This document shows positions 21,301 through 30,923 of a stretch of DNA of 64,000 nt, in pieces. The stretch is taken from contig NZ_RCST01000001.1 in NCBI RefSeq assembly GCF_013141865.1, forward strand, positions 1-64,000, read 5' to 3'. Position 1 is the stretch's first letter; each line of letters begins with the position of its first letter. The position numbers and the translations under genes were made by a program. Below the pieces are notes generated by a model. It did not search any database. It was not told the origin of the DNA and was given only the letters and a program-made list of their open reading frames with translations. The stretch comes from Methylomonas sp. ZR1 (lineage in GTDB: Bacteria > Pseudomonadota > Gammaproteobacteria > Methylococcales > Methylomonadaceae).

Positions 21301-22124
21301 TCGCTGGTCGCGAATACCGAATGCGCTTGTTTGCCAGCCAGAATCGCTTTTACGTTCGGGATGTCATTCTGAATCAGGAAACTGCGGCCGCTCTCAAATC
21401 CAAAGGTTTTTGCCGCGTCGGGGTGAATTAAATAGTCCCCTCTGTCGTTGCTGAGCAGCAATTCAATATCGTCGGGAATATTGCCGCGTACTTGCTCGAA
21501 TAGCCCTTGTAAATCGACATTGATGACGATCACTGCGATGGTAGTAGTGGCCGACTTGATCGGCATCGCTATCCGCAGTGTGGGTTTACCAAATCCCAGG
21601 TGAGTGCCTAATTCCTGATTTAAATTGATTTCCGAAACGTAATATTGCTCCGCAGCCAGCGGCAAGGTTTCGAATACGTAAGGAAAATGGTTTTTCTCTT
21701 GTAGCTGCGCGTCGGCAATCACTTTGAGGTTGTCTTGATCCCTATCGACTCTGACTAATTCCTTGCCGTAATGCTGCGTGTCGATCAAACGGATTTGACT
21801 GTATTCGGGATGGGCATTTAGCAAGCTGACAAAAATCTCCGCCAATTGATTTTTAAGTATGTCCAACTTTGCGTCAGGTATTGCCGAGACCATGTCGGCG
21901 CTGACCGGCAAATTGCTTAGAAACTTGACGTTGCTGGCGGTAGCTGCCAACGCATCGGCAAATCGGTTTCCTAGGGCTTGGGTGTCGTTGAGCAGCTTAT
22001 CCTTGGCGGTTCCCACCAGCATGGCTCGGCTGCGGTCGTAAACATAATAACCAGTCAGGCCTGTCGATAGCGTGCCCAGCAGTGCCAGCCAGAAACCCAG
22101 TTTTATGCCTATGCTGGAGCGCAC
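18363..22124 (-). CDS. CACHE-HAMP-PAS-GAF-PAS-GGDEF-EAL c-di-GMP enzyme
   Basis: A 1253-residue membrane protein. TM1 spans about 8-29, a periplasmic double-CACHE-like sensor about 35-310, TM2 about 325-345, then HAMP (345-400), PAS (405-520), GAF (540-685), PAS with PAC (690-815), GGDEF (820-985) and EAL (995-1245). The cyclase motif RLGGDEF is intact and an RxxD inhibitory site (RDSD) lies five residues before it. The phosphodiesterase motifs EALIRW, ISVN, DDFGTG, YLKID and EGIET are intact, so both activities are possible. The start is GTG at 22124, directly abutting the stop of the upstream PotD-like gene. That order matches nspS-mbaA of Vibrio cholerae, where a periplasmic polyamine-binding protein controls a GGDEF-EAL enzyme. 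Confidence 0.93.
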   Translation of the reverse strand: MRSSIGIKLGFWLALLGTLSTGLTGYYVYDRSRAMLVGTAKDKLLNDTQALGNRFADALAATASNVKFLSNLPVSADMVSAIPDAKLDILKNQLAEIFVSLLNAHPEYSQIRLIDTQHYGKELVRVDRDQDNLKVIADAQLQEKNHFPYVFETLPLAAEQYYVSEINLNQELGTHLGFGKPTLRIAMPIKSATTTIAVIVINVDLQGLFEQVRGNIPDDIELLLSNDRGDYLIHPDAAKTFGFESGRSFLIQNDIPNVKAILAGKQAHSVFATSDTQSLAASSLAAFVKLPLGSESSGRFAMLGLYTPLKNVLQESKALGVSVIEITLLFSLLASAISLMLARVLAKPLNSMTTAIGQFKLGTPLTGLPTHRNDEIGYLANSFMSMTEQLNSQIAELHASEAKLHAILDNAPVGIWLADLDTRFLFVNHTFCDALGLPETRLIANEPLAELFGAEIAARFLSADQACLAQTNQAHQSLEQIKFADGKRHTIQITRTPLQDINKETVGIIGIAMDITDRQQAANRERAHNHVLELVSKGAALPEILQAVVLGVEAQNPDLICSILLLNNEGNRLFIGSAPHLPDFYNSAVDGLYVGPGIGSCGTAAYFGQRVIVEDIQNHTYWAPFTELAARAGLGSCWSEPIRGASGQLLGTFGIYQRHPAEPGADDIQMIEQASHLAGIAIDRSRSNEELQLASLVYQNSSEAMAVTDAQGMIINVNPAFTALTGYTLDEVIGKNHNILNSARQGEQFYQAMWQAINSSGHWKGEIWNRRKNGEIFAEQLTINTIFSADGLPQRRVALFSDITQKKQSEELIWTQANFDPLTGLPNRRMFHDRLDQEIKKAHRSGLQVALILLDLDRFKEVNDTLGHDMGDLLLKDASQRLLHCVRDSDTVARLGGDEFTVILGELDDAEDAERVVKNILQRLAEPFQLKSKVAYISASIGITLYPKDAERIDTLIKNADQAMYAAKHQGRNRYCYFTPSMQEAALARMLIADDLRHALEANQFEVYYQPVVELGSGAIHKAEALIRWQHPTRGMVSPSEFVHIAEDIGLIAEIGTWVFKQAAGQVKQWRARYHPDFQISVNKSPMQFYDDQSHGTWLEYLQTLELPGQSIVAEITEGLLLDASNVVKDQLLAFRDAGIQVSLDDFGTGYSSLAYLKKFDIDYLKIDQSFVGNLSPNSSDKILCEAIIVMAHKLGMKVIAEGIETEQQRQLLLEAECDYGQGYLFSKALPADAFEELLMLNTSGTSALNTLI

Positions 22125-23171
22125 TTAAAATGCCTCGGGTGCTTCGCCGGAAATGATTCTATCCCATAACGTTTTGCGCGCCAGCGGATTAAGTATCGGT
22201 TCCAGCCAAATAATGGGTTGGTTTTGGGTGCTGTCGTTCTCCGGCGCTGTAATGGTGTTTGCCAAGCCGTGTTGCTGGGTTAGCGTTTCGCTCACTGCTT
22301 TTTCCAAGGTGTAATTGATCCATTTTTCTGCCAACTCGGGGTTCCGGCTATTTTGGGTGATGGCCCAGCAATCCAGCCAGGCCAGCGCACCTTCGCGGGG
22401 AATGACATAACCGATGTCTGCACCTGCTTCGCGCAGAGCTTTCAGTTGCTGGGTGCCGTAATTACCGAAAATCAAGGCTATTTCATATTTGACAAACAGT
22501 CTGGTCGCTTCCTCCGCGGTCGCGTAAAAGGTCAGCACATTACGGCGTAACTTGGCCAACTCGCGAGCAGCCTGTTTTAGCTCGGGATCTGGCATCCGGA
22601 ACGGATTGGATACGCCCCTTAATAAGCCGACCATGGAGAAATTGTGATTACTGGCGTTAAAAGCCAATACTCGGCCCCGATAGGCAGGGTCCCACATAGC
22701 CGACATGGATTGGGGGGGAGTGTTAATGAGTTTGCGGTTATAGATCAGCCCCATTTCCGAGTAGGTATAAGGGACAGCATACGTGTCGTTTCCGCGAACC
22801 AGGCCGGGAATAGCTTGCAGGTTTTGGAAACGCGGCAATTGTTGGGCATGGTTGGGGATATTCGTCATGGTGATCGGCCTGCTCAGGCCTTGATCGATAT
22901 AACGCTGCAATTCCGCAGTATTGACAGCAAATACGTCATAGTTGCCGCTATTGATTTTCTGCCAAAGGTCGTCGTCGGACGTTACCAGGGTTAACTCTAT
23001 CGCCACGTCGAACCGTTGCTGGAATGCCGAAACCACTTCACTATCGGCGTAACCGTCCCAACTAAGCACCCGCAGTGTTTCCTGGGCGGATACCCATCCG
23101 GATGTTGCCAGACACATAATCGTAAGAAAATATGTCAGAACGGTGGCGGAACATTTGGCAGTAATGCTCAT
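22125..23171 (-). CDS. PotD-like periplasmic binding protein, possible sensor partner
   Basis: A 348-residue extracellular solute-binding protein of the spermidine/putrescine (PotD/PotF) type. A signal peptide ends near WVSA and the mature part begins with ETLRVLSWDGYAD, the family opening. IPREGALAWLDCWAI corresponds to the ligand-pocket segment of PotD. No ABC permease or ATPase gene is nearby; instead a GGDEF-EAL sensor begins at the next base. A sensing rather than transport role is therefore inferred, as for NspS. The ATG at 23171 gives a normal signal peptide; ATG 23204, ATG 23201 and TTG 23210 are alternatives. The ligand is unknown. Confidence 0.85.
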   Translation of the reverse strand: MSITAKCSATVLTYFLTIMCLATSGWVSAQETLRVLSWDGYADSEVVSAFQQRFDVAIELTLVTSDDDLWQKINSGNYDVFAVNTAELQRYIDQGLSRPITMTNIPNHAQQLPRFQNLQAIPGLVRGNDTYAVPYTYSEMGLIYNRKLINTPPQSMSAMWDPAYRGRVLAFNASNHNFSMVGLLRGVSNPFRMPDPELKQAARELAKLRRNVLTFYATAEEATRLFVKYEIALIFGNYGTQQLKALREAGADIGYVIPREGALAWLDCWAITQNSRNPELAEKWINYTLEKAVSETLTQQHGLANTITAPENDSTQNQPIIWLEPILNPLARKTLWDRIISGEAPEAF

Positions 23172-23322
23172 AAGGCTATCGGCATGAATTTGTCGGGCCA
23201 TCATAACCAATTAGTATGCGCTTTCCGCCAATGTCGATATTGATATTATGTTGCCGCGCACAGATTCCGAAAATAATGCCATGAGGCTATCTGGTCGGAT
23301 TGTCGTTTAGGGCGGGTCAGGA

Positions 23323-24114
23323 TTAATCGGCTTGATCGACTTTGATCAGAATGCGTAAAGCATTTTGCCGGGTGCTGTGGTTGAAGCTGTTGAAGCCGTG
23401 ATTGTCGGATTGTTCAGTGTCGGTGTTGCCGGCAATTTCCACCCATTCGCCGAGATTGGCGCGTAAAGTGGTGTGAGCGGATTGGGTTTCGATGTGGCCG
23501 TTGCGCTGAAAGCTATCCGACCACGGTTCTATATCGAGAATGACCTGGTCGCCTGCCAAGCGCGGCGTAACAGCGAAGCCGGTACTGGCTTCAATCATCT
23601 GGGTATTCGTGCTTACCGCGGAGCCGTAACCATAGCCCGAGTCGTATACGCTGTAATTTTGCACCGGCCGGACCTGTCCGGTTTTGATATGGGCCGCCTG
23701 GCCTTCCAGGGTGCGTAATTGTTGGTGTTGTTGCCGGTTTCGCAAGTCTTCGCTGTTGCCCATCATGCCGCGCATCTGAATCCTATTCGGCGTGGCGGCA
23801 ATGGCCGCTTCTGCGTTCAATTCGGCTGCGGTTTTGCTACTGGTTTGCAAGACGCTGATGACTAAATTGCTGAGCCGAGCGTCGAGTTTTTGAATGACGG
23901 CCCGGATTTCGCCGAGTTTGGCGGGATTGGTTTTAACGATCAGACTGGCACCGTTCTCGATGACGCGATCATCGGCATCCAGCAGCGGTGCCAGTAAAGC
24001 GCGTACGTCGGAGGCCGGACGGTTCATCAGGGGGATGATTTCTATCACCGATTCGTCGGCAAGCGCTTGGCCGGCTATCAACATCAAGCCGGCCAAGCAG
24101 GTTTTAGATCTCAT
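23323..24114 (-). CDS. Stand-alone secretin N-domain protein
   Basis: A 263-residue exported protein: signal peptide MRSKTCLAGLMLIAGQALA, then a secretin N (NolW-like) domain about residues 20-90 with IIPLMNRPASDVRALLAPLL and IVKTNPAKLGEIRAVIQKL. The rest is Gln/Ser-rich and then beta-rich, ending in RQNALRILIKVDQ, resembling the start of a secretin beta-domain but too short for a full secretin channel. No other secretion or pilus genes are near. Its ATG (24114) lies inside the last codons of glgA, an 11-base overlap, so it may be translated by coupling to glycogen synthase. Function unknown. Confidence 0.7.
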   Translation of the reverse strand: MRSKTCLAGLMLIAGQALADESVIEIIPLMNRPASDVRALLAPLLDADDRVIENGASLIVKTNPAKLGEIRAVIQKLDARLSNLVISVLQTSSKTAAELNAEAAIAATPNRIQMRGMMGNSEDLRNRQQHQQLRTLEGQAAHIKTGQVRPVQNYSVYDSGYGYGSAVSTNTQMIEASTGFAVTPRLAGDQVILDIEPWSDSFQRNGHIETQSAHTTLRANLGEWVEIAGNTDTEQSDNHGFNSFNHSTRQNALRILIKVDQAD

Positions 24115-25537
24115 TGTAAAGCGCGAGATATTGATTCGCACTGTTTTGCCAGGAGAAATCCTTGAGCATCGCGTTACGTTGAATTTTCTTCCAGACCGGT
24201 CGGTTGTGGAATAACACCAGGCTGCGTTTGATGGCTTCTATCAGCGCGGCCGCCGACGCATCGTTAAACGAGATGCCGCTGGCGGTGCCGTTGGCAATAC
24301 TTTCCGGCAATGCGTCGACTACCGTATCTGCTAAGCCGCCGGTCTTTCTGACGATAGGTATCGTGCCATAGCATTGGCTATACATTTGGTTTAAGCCGCA
24401 AGGTTCGAAGCGCGAAGGCATCAGGAAGATGTCGGCACCGGCTTCGATTTGATGCGCCAAGCGTTCGTCGTATCCAATGGTGATGGATACTTTTTCCGGA
24501 TATAGGCGGGCAAACTCCTGCAGGCGGTATTCGATGCTTTTATCGCCGCTGCCCAGTAAAGCAAATTGCAAGGGTAGGGTGGTCATCTCTTGTAAACAGC
24601 TTAGTACCAGATCGATACCTTTTTGTTCGACCAAGCGGCCAATCAAACCAAACAAGGGAGTTTCCGATTCCACCGGCAAGCCCAGTTGTTGTTGGAGTGC
24701 CGCTTTATTGATTTGCTTGTCTTTTAGGGTATCGACGTTGAAAGGCTTTGCGATATAGGCGTCGTTCGCCGGATTCCAGACCGACACATCAATGCCGTTC
24801 AGAATGCCGCGTAACTGGCTTTGTTTATGCGCCAACAAGCCTTCCAATCCGTAACCGAATTCAGGGGTCTGGATTTCCTGGGCATAAGTGGGGCTCACCG
24901 TGGTAATACGGTCGGAATAGCTCAACCCGCCCTTGATAAAGGACAGCATGCCGTGGAATTCCAGACCGTCCGGGTGGAGTAATTGCCCCGGCAGATTTAA
25001 CTGGGCGTAGGTGCTGCCGGGAAACAGTCCTTGGTAGGCCATGTTGTGAATGGTAAAAATCGTCGCCGGCGGTTTGGGTTCCAATGACAGCAGTGCCGGT
25101 ACCAAGCCGGTTTGCCAATCGTTGCAATGCACAATGTCGGCGTGCCAGTCTAAATAAGCCCGGTTGGTGGCCACTTCGACGATGATGCGGCAAAACAGCG
25201 CAAAGCGCTCACCAATGTTCGGCCAGGGGCGTCCGGCTTCATCAAGGTATGGGTTACCCGGAAAATTAAAGAACGGCGGATAATCCACCAGCCAGACGAT
25301 GACATCACTGTCCGGCAAGCGGGTTTCCAGTAGGTTAACGTCGCAATTGTTGACTCGCACCGTGCATAGGTAACGGCCGGGCTCGCAGTTCTTGATGCCC
25401 TGGTAATTGGGCATGATGATGCGCACGTCCTGGCCCAACGCGGCCAGGGCCAGAGGCAGGCTGCCGGCGACATCCGCCAGGCCGCCGGTCTTGATCAAGG
25501 GGTGGGTTTCGCTGCTCGCGAACAGAATTTTTTTCAT
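24104..25537 (-). CDS. glgA: Glycogen synthase (ADP-glucose)
   Basis: A 477-residue GT5 retaining glycosyltransferase that elongates alpha-1,4-glucan from ADP-glucose. The nucleotide-sugar loop KTGGLADVAGSLP lies at about residues 16-28, the second site KTGGLADTV at about 405, and the E-x7-E motif is in SRFEPCGLNQMYS. It begins ten bases after glgB on the same strand. The enzyme glgC that supplies its substrate is transcribed divergently from the far side of glgB. Confidence 0.96.
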   Translation of the reverse strand: MKKILFASSETHPLIKTGGLADVAGSLPLALAALGQDVRIIMPNYQGIKNCEPGRYLCTVRVNNCDVNLLETRLPDSDVIVWLVDYPPFFNFPGNPYLDEAGRPWPNIGERFALFCRIIVEVATNRAYLDWHADIVHCNDWQTGLVPALLSLEPKPPATIFTIHNMAYQGLFPGSTYAQLNLPGQLLHPDGLEFHGMLSFIKGGLSYSDRITTVSPTYAQEIQTPEFGYGLEGLLAHKQSQLRGILNGIDVSVWNPANDAYIAKPFNVDTLKDKQINKAALQQQLGLPVESETPLFGLIGRLVEQKGIDLVLSCLQEMTTLPLQFALLGSGDKSIEYRLQEFARLYPEKVSITIGYDERLAHQIEAGADIFLMPSRFEPCGLNQMYSQCYGTIPIVRKTGGLADTVVDALPESIANGTASGISFNDASAAALIEAIKRSLVLFHNRPVWKKIQRNAMLKDFSWQNSANQYLALYNEI

Positions 25538-25547
25538 GGCGATAAAA

Positions 25548-27728
25548 CTACATTTTCAAAATAATACCGGCCAGGGGCGGCAAGGTGACGGAAATGGAGT
25601 GGTCTTGGTTCATCCAGGGTTGCGGTTCTGACAACACCGAGCCGTTGCCAAGGTTGCTGCCGTCATAATATTGAGAATCGGAATTGAAAATCTCGTAATA
25701 GGTGCCGGGATTAGGTACGCCGATTCGGTAACTTTCGCGTGGCACCGGGGTGAAGTTCAGGATCACGATCAAATCTTCATGCGCCGATTTGCGGCGATAA
25801 CTAATGATAGATTGTTGATAGTCGTGGCAATCGATCCATTCGAACCCGTGATGATCGAAGTCGTAACGGTGCAGAGCGGTATGGCTGGAATAGAGTTTAT
25901 TCAAGTCTTTAACCAGGGTTTGCAGGCCTTTGTGATGCGGGTAATCCAATACGTACCAATCAAGCGTACGGTTGCAACTCCACTCGGTACCTTGACCGAA
26001 TTCGCAGCCCATGAACAACAATTTTTTACCCGGATAGGTAAACATCATCGTGTACAGCAGACGCAAATTGGCAAAGCGTTGCCATTCATCGCCCGGCATC
26101 TTATTCAACATCGAGCCTTTGCCGTGCACCACTTCGTCGTGCGAGAACGGTAGCACAAAGTTTTCTGTGAATGCGTAAAGCAGGCCGAAAGTCAGCGAAT
26201 CATGATGGTAGGAGCGGTGGATCGGTTGTTCCTGCATGTAATGCAGAATGTCGTGCATCCAGCCCATGTTCCACTTCATCGAGAAGCCCAAGCCACCGGT
26301 CCAGGTGGGGCGAGTCACTTGCGGCCAGGACGTCGATTCCTCGGCCATGATCACGGTGCCGGGATGCTGTTCGTGGGTGACGGTATTCATTTGACGAAGG
26401 AAGTCGATGGCTTCCAGGTTTTCGTTGCCGCCGTACATATTGGGAATCCAGTCGTTGGCGTCGCGGGAATAATCCAGATACAGCATCGACGCCACCGCAT
26501 CGACCCGCAGGCCGTCCAGATGGAATTCTTCCAGCCAGAAGAAAGCGCTGGACAGCAGGAAGTTTTTCACTTCGTTGCGGCTGTAGTTATAAATCAAGGT
26601 GCCCCAGTCGCGATGCTCGCCTTTACGTGGGTCTTCGTGTTCGTAAAGCGGCGTGCCGTCGAAGCGGCCCAGAGCGAAGTTGTCTTTTGGAAAGTGGGCG
26701 GGCACCCAATCCAAAATCACGCCGATGCCGTTTTGATGGCAGTGGTCGACAAAATAACGGAAATCGTCCGGGGTGCCGTGGCGGCTGGTCGGCGCAAAAT
26801 AACCGGTGGTTTGGTAGCCCCAGGAAATGTCCAGCGGATGTTCGGTGACCGGTAGTAGCTCGATATGAGTAAACCCCAGCTCTTTCACATAATCCACCAA
26901 TTGCTCGGCAAGCTCGCGATAATTCAGGAAATTGCCGCGATGGTCGCGCCGCCAGGAGCCCAGGTGTACCTCGTAAATCGACATCGGCTGATGCAGCCAG
27001 TCGTGCTGCGGACGGTGGTCCATCCAGCTGCCGTCTTGCCAGGTATAGCTGTCTTCTACTGTGACAATCGCAGCGGTTTGCGGACGGAATTCGAAATGCT
27101 GGCCGTAAGGGTCGGTTTTGACTAGCAGTTGGCCGGTATGGCGATTCAGAATTTCAAACTTGTACAAGCAGCCGGCAGACAGGCCGGGAATGAAAATTTC
27201 CCAGATACCGCTACTACCCAAGCTGCGCATCGGATGGCAGCGGCCGTCCCAGCGATTGAAATCGCCGATCACGCTGACCCGCTGTGCGTTCGGCGCCCAG
27301 ACCGCAAAATGTACTCCGGGAATATCGGCAACGCTGTGCAGATGCGAGCCAAGCTTTTTGTAAATATGCCAATGCCGACCCTCGGCAAACAAATGTTGGT
27401 CGAATTCCGGCAGCACCGGGCCGAAGCAGTACGGGTCGTAGTGTTGATGGTCGTAGCCGTCCTTGTCCGTCCAAAATAATGGGTAATGCTCGGGGATGGC
27501 TTCGTTGCCCGGATGGTATTCGAAAAAATCGGTGTCGGGAATGCGAGAGAATTCTGGGCCTTTGGGACTGCTGATTCTTACGGTTTCCGCATAGGGCAAA
27601 TACACTCTGATGACGTTATCGCGGCCTTGACCATGACGGCCTAGCAGGGCGAAAGGATCGTGATGCTTTGCTTCGGTGAGTTTGATTAGTTCTGAATCAA
27701 GCGTGTTGGTTTTGCTTGGCTTGTTCAT
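25548..27728 (-). CDS. glgB: 1,4-alpha-glucan branching enzyme
   Basis: A 726-residue GH13 enzyme that makes alpha-1,6 branches. N-terminal glycan-binding modules (about 15-225; CBM48 with [18 protein letters not shown]) precede the catalytic barrel. The nucleophile Asp is in [12 protein letters not shown], the acid/base Glu in MAEESTSWP, and the stabilising Asp in [10 protein letters not shown]. Length is that of the E. coli enzyme. It leads the minus-strand glgB-glgA-secretin-N unit. Confidence 0.97.
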   Translation of the reverse strand: MNKPSKTNTLDSELIKLTEAKHHDPFALLGRHGQGRDNVIRVYLPYAETVRISSPKGPEFSRIPDTDFFEYHPGNEAIPEHYPLFWTDKDGYDHQHYDPYCFGPVLPEFDQHLFAEGRHWHIYKKLGSHLHSVADIPGVHFAVWAPNAQRVSVIGDFNRWDGRCHPMRSLGSSGIWEIFIPGLSAGCLYKFEILNRHTGQLLVKTDPYGQHFEFRPQTAAIVTVEDSYTWQDGSWMDHRPQHDWLHQPMSIYEVHLGSWRRDHRGNFLNYRELAEQLVDYVKELGFTHIELLPVTEHPLDISWGYQTTGYFAPTSRHGTPDDFRYFVDHCHQNGIGVILDWVPAHFPKDNFALGRFDGTPLYEHEDPRKGEHRDWGTLIYNYSRNEVKNFLLSSAFFWLEEFHLDGLRVDAVASMLYLDYSRDANDWIPNMYGGNENLEAIDFLRQMNTVTHEQHPGTVIMAEESTSWPQVTRPTWTGGLGFSMKWNMGWMHDILHYMQEQPIHRSYHHDSLTFGLLYAFTENFVLPFSHDEVVHGKGSMLNKMPGDEWQRFANLRLLYTMMFTYPGKKLLFMGCEFGQGTEWSCNRTLDWYVLDYPHHKGLQTLVKDLNKLYSSHTALHRYDFDHHGFEWIDCHDYQQSIISYRRKSAHEDLIVILNFTPVPRESYRIGVPNPGTYYEIFNSDSQYYDGSNLGNGSVLSEPQPWMNQDHSISVTLPPLAGIILKM

Positions 27729-27943
27729 TTTGCAATGCCTCAGTTATAGTTAGTTATCGGTTGGCAGGAATAGCAATTTTGGTAATGACCGACTTTTCAG
27801 CATCAAATCGCTTGAGTTTTTACTTTTCCGTGAAGAGTAACGATAATGGCTCTACGCGGCAAGTGGCAGGTAGAGAAATCTGTGAAATGTCGGTTGCAGC
27901 CGGTTTTGGGCGGTAAAGCTTAATTAATTGAAAGAGGATACAC

Positions 27944-29224
27944 ATGTCAGTCGTCGATACACATCAAACGGAGAGACGGGTCAATGATTTAACCCGCAAC
28001 ACCATTGCGTTAATTCTGGCTGGCGGACGCGGATCGCGGCTGAAGGATATGACCGACTGGCGGGCCAAGCCGGCGGTGCCGTTTGGCGGTAAATTCCGTA
28101 TCATCGACTTTCCTCTATCCAACTGTATTAACTCCGACATTCGCAAGATCGGTATCCTTACCCAGTATAAAGCTGATTCGCTAATTCGCCACATCCAGCA
28201 GGGTTGGGGTTTTTTGCGCGGCGAGTTTGGTGAGTATGTCGATTTGATGCCGGCGCAACAACGACATGACGAGCATTCCTGGTATCAAGGCACCGCTGAC
28301 GCGATTTACCAAAACATCGACATCCTGCGGGCCCGTAATCCTGAGTTTGTATTGGTATTGGCTGGTGATCATATTTACAAGATGGACTATTCGGTGATGC
28401 TGGCCGATCACGTTGCCAACAAGGCCGATCTGACTATCGGTTGTATCGAAGTCTCGCTGGAAGACGCCAAAGCGTTCGGCGTGATGCACGTGGATGAAAA
28501 TCGCCGGGTCAAGGCGTTTGTGGAAAAGCCCGAAAATCCGCCGGTGATGCCCGGCCGGGAAAACACCGCGCTGGCTTCCATGGGTATTTATATTTTCAAT
28601 GCTGGCTTCTTGTTCGAACAATTGATCAAAGATGCTGATACCAAAGGCTCCAGCCGTGATTTTGGTAAGGACATCATTCCGTCGGTGATCGAAAAATACC
28701 GGGTCAATGCTTATCCGTTCCTGGATTTACAAAGTGGTCAACAAAGTTACTGGCGCGATGTGGGAACCATTGATGCCTACTGGGCTGCCAATATGGAATT
28801 GGTCGGTGTTAAGCCTGATATGAATCTGTACGACAACACCTGGCCGATCTGGACCTATCAAGCGCAAACGCCACCGGCTAAGTTTGTGTTTGACGATGAC
28901 GATAGACGCGGCCAGGCTATCGACTCCATGGTCTCCGGTGGTTGCGTGATTTCCGGCGCCACAGTGCGCCACTCCTTACTGTTCTCAATGGTGCGTGTTA
29001 ACTCCTACAGCTCGGTGCAGGATTCAGTGATTTTGCCCGAAGTGAATGTCGGTAGACATTGCCGGATTACCAAAGCCATCATCGAAAAGGGTTGTCAAAT
29101 ACCGGAAGGTACCGTGATCGGTGAGGACCGGGCGGAAGACGAAAAACGTTTTCACGTCAGCGAGGGCGGTGTGGTGTTGGTGACATCCGATATGCTGGGA
29201 CAAAGACGGAATTATGTCCGATAA
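27944..29224 (+). CDS. glgC: Glucose-1-phosphate adenylyltransferase
   Basis: A 426-residue ADP-glucose pyrophosphorylase, the committed and allosterically controlled step of glycogen synthesis. The nucleotide loop is [14 protein letters not shown], the catalytic region [11 protein letters not shown] and the glucose-1-phosphate site FVEKPENPP; a left-handed beta-helix closes the C terminus. The ribosome site GAAAGAGGA precedes ATG 27944. The 215 bp shared with glgB should hold both divergent promoters; I could not place them firmly. It overlaps the GH57 gene by 11 bases. Confidence 0.96.
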   Translation: MSVVDTHQTERRVNDLTRNTIALILAGGRGSRLKDMTDWRAKPAVPFGGKFRIIDFPLSNCINSDIRKIGILTQYKADSLIRHIQQGWGFLRGEFGEYVDLMPAQQRHDEHSWYQGTADAIYQNIDILRARNPEFVLVLAGDHIYKMDYSVMLADHVANKADLTIGCIEVSLEDAKAFGVMHVDENRRVKAFVEKPENPPVMPGRENTALASMGIYIFNAGFLFEQLIKDADTKGSSRDFGKDIIPSVIEKYRVNAYPFLDLQSGQQSYWRDVGTIDAYWAANMELVGVKPDMNLYDNTWPIWTYQAQTPPAKFVFDDDDRRGQAIDSMVSGGCVISGATVRHSLLFSMVRVNSYSSVQDSVILPEVNVGRHCRITKAIIEKGCQIPEGTVIGEDRAEDEKRFHVSEGGVVLVTSDMLGQRRNYVR

Positions 29225-30905
29225 AAAGCTTAAGCTGGTGCTCTGCTGGCACATGCACCAGCCTGAGTACCGCGACATGCAGAGCGGGGAATTCAAGCTG
29301 CCGTGGACCTATCTGCATGTGATCAAGGATTATGTGGATATGGTCGCGCATCTGGAAGCCGTGCCGGGGGCTAAAGCGGTGGTGAATTTTGCCCCTATCC
29401 TATTGGAGCAAATCGAAGATTATTCCAACCAAGTCAACGGCTATTTGCACGATAGAATTGCCATCAAGGACCCTCTGTTGGCTGCTTTGGTCGAACCTTC
29501 GGTTTCCGCCGATCCGGAAAAGCGCTTAAAGTTGTTACGCGATTGCCGGAAAGCCAACCGAGAGCGGCAGATCGAACGCTATCCGGCTTTTCGTAAGCTA
29601 ACCAAGATGGCAGACTGGATTGAAGCTCACCAGGACTCAGTCAATTACCTGAATGCGCAATTTATTTCCGACATTTTGGTCTGGTATCACTTGGTCTGGA
29701 TGGGCGAGACGGTCAAACTCAACGATAACCGCGTCAAACGCTTAATCGAAAAAGGCAGCGGCTTTAGTCTGCATGATAGGATCGAGATTGTTGAAATTAT
29801 TCGCGATCTGTTGTCGAAAGTTATCTACCGCTATAAAGCTTTGGCTAGAAAAGGCCGCATCGAACTGTCGGTGACGCCTTATGCGCACCCCATCATGCCG
29901 TTGATGCTCGAGATAGATAGTGCCCGCGAGGCAATGCCCGGCGTAACCTTGCCGGGTATTAGTCATTACCCCGGTGGTGAAGAGCGCGTGCGTTGGCATT
30001 TGCAAAAAGGCTTAGCGACTTTTCGGCATTTTTTTGGTTTTGAACCGCAAGGTTGCTGGCCGTCCGAGGGCAGTATCAGTCAGCGGACCCTGGAAGTGTT
30101 AGCTGATTTTGGTTTCAAATGGGCCGCCAGTGGCGGTAATGTCTTGCATAACAGCATACGCGCCAGCGCGGTTGGCGAAGCAGTTGCTGTGCATCGCCCC
30201 TTTAAGCTGGGTTCTGCGGAGATCGCCTGTTTTTTTCGCGACGACGGCTTGTCGGATTTAATCGGGTTTGAATATTCAAAATGGCATGCCGATGATGCGG
30301 TGGCCGATCTGATTCAGCACTTGGAAAATATCGCCGATTATGAGCCACAGACGCCCCTGGTTTCGATAATCATGGATGGCGAAAATGCCTGGGAATATTT
30401 TCCGGATAACGGGTATCATTTTCTTAGTGCGCTGTATAAGCGGCTTAGCGAACATCCGCGTATCGAATTAACCACTTTTTCTGACTATCTGGATAGTGCC
30501 GCTCCCCAGTCTGGGTCCTTGCCGAAATTGGTGGCCGGTAGTTGGGTGTATGGTACGTTTTCGACCTGGATCGGCGATGCCGATAAGAACTGCGGCTGGG
30601 AGATGTTGGCCGATGTCAAAAACGCTTTCGACAAAGCGGTCGCCAACGGCAAACTCTCTGAGCAACAATTGGCTGCCGCACAGGTGCAATTGGGCGTCTG
30701 CGAGGGGTCGGATTGGTTTTGGTGGTTCGGTGATTATAATCCCGGCGAAGCGGTCAGCGATTTTGAAAAACAGTATCGGCTTAATTTGAGCAATCTCTAT
30801 CGTTTGCTGGGCGAAGAGCCGCCGCCGTATCTGGCCTTGTCGTTTACGCAAGGTAGCGGTAGCCCGGCGATGGGTGGCGCAATGCGGCGCGGTCTTCAAA
30901 TATAA
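29214..30905 (+). CDS. GH57 family alpha-glucan hydrolase or transferase
   Basis: A 563-residue glycoside hydrolase family 57 protein. The first motif is [10 protein letters not shown] near residue 13, the third contains the probable nucleophile Glu in GCWPSEGS, and [10 protein letters not shown] follows as the region of the acid/base. No signal peptide is present, so it acts in the cytoplasm. GH57 includes amylases, amylopullulanases, 4-alpha-glucanotransferases and branching enzymes, and the sequence alone does not decide. Its position between glgC and malQ, overlapping glgC, implies remodelling of stored glycogen. Confidence 0.9.
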   Translation: MSDKKLKLVLCWHMHQPEYRDMQSGEFKLPWTYLHVIKDYVDMVAHLEAVPGAKAVVNFAPILLEQIEDYSNQVNGYLHDRIAIKDPLLAALVEPSVSADPEKRLKLLRDCRKANRERQIERYPAFRKLTKMADWIEAHQDSVNYLNAQFISDILVWYHLVWMGETVKLNDNRVKRLIEKGSGFSLHDRIEIVEIIRDLLSKVIYRYKALARKGRIELSVTPYAHPIMPLMLEIDSAREAMPGVTLPGISHYPGGEERVRWHLQKGLATFRHFFGFEPQGCWPSEGSISQRTLEVLADFGFKWAASGGNVLHNSIRASAVGEAVAVHRPFKLGSAEIACFFRDDGLSDLIGFEYSKWHADDAVADLIQHLENIADYEPQTPLVSIIMDGENAWEYFPDNGYHFLSALYKRLSEHPRIELTTFSDYLDSAAPQSGSLPKLVAGSWVYGTFSTWIGDADKNCGWEMLADVKNAFDKAVANGKLSEQQLAAAQVQLGVCEGSDWFWWFGDYNPGEAVSDFEKQYRLNLSNLYRLLGEEPPPYLALSFTQGSGSPAMGGAMRRGLQI

Positions 30906-30923
30906 TAAAACGGAATAAACAAC

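Noticed and set aside
22125..23171. Substrate-binding part of a polyamine ABC transporter
   Set aside because: No permease or ATPase genes nearby, and the next gene starts with no gap and encodes a c-di-GMP sensor enzyme; a transport role is not excluded if partners lie elsewhere.
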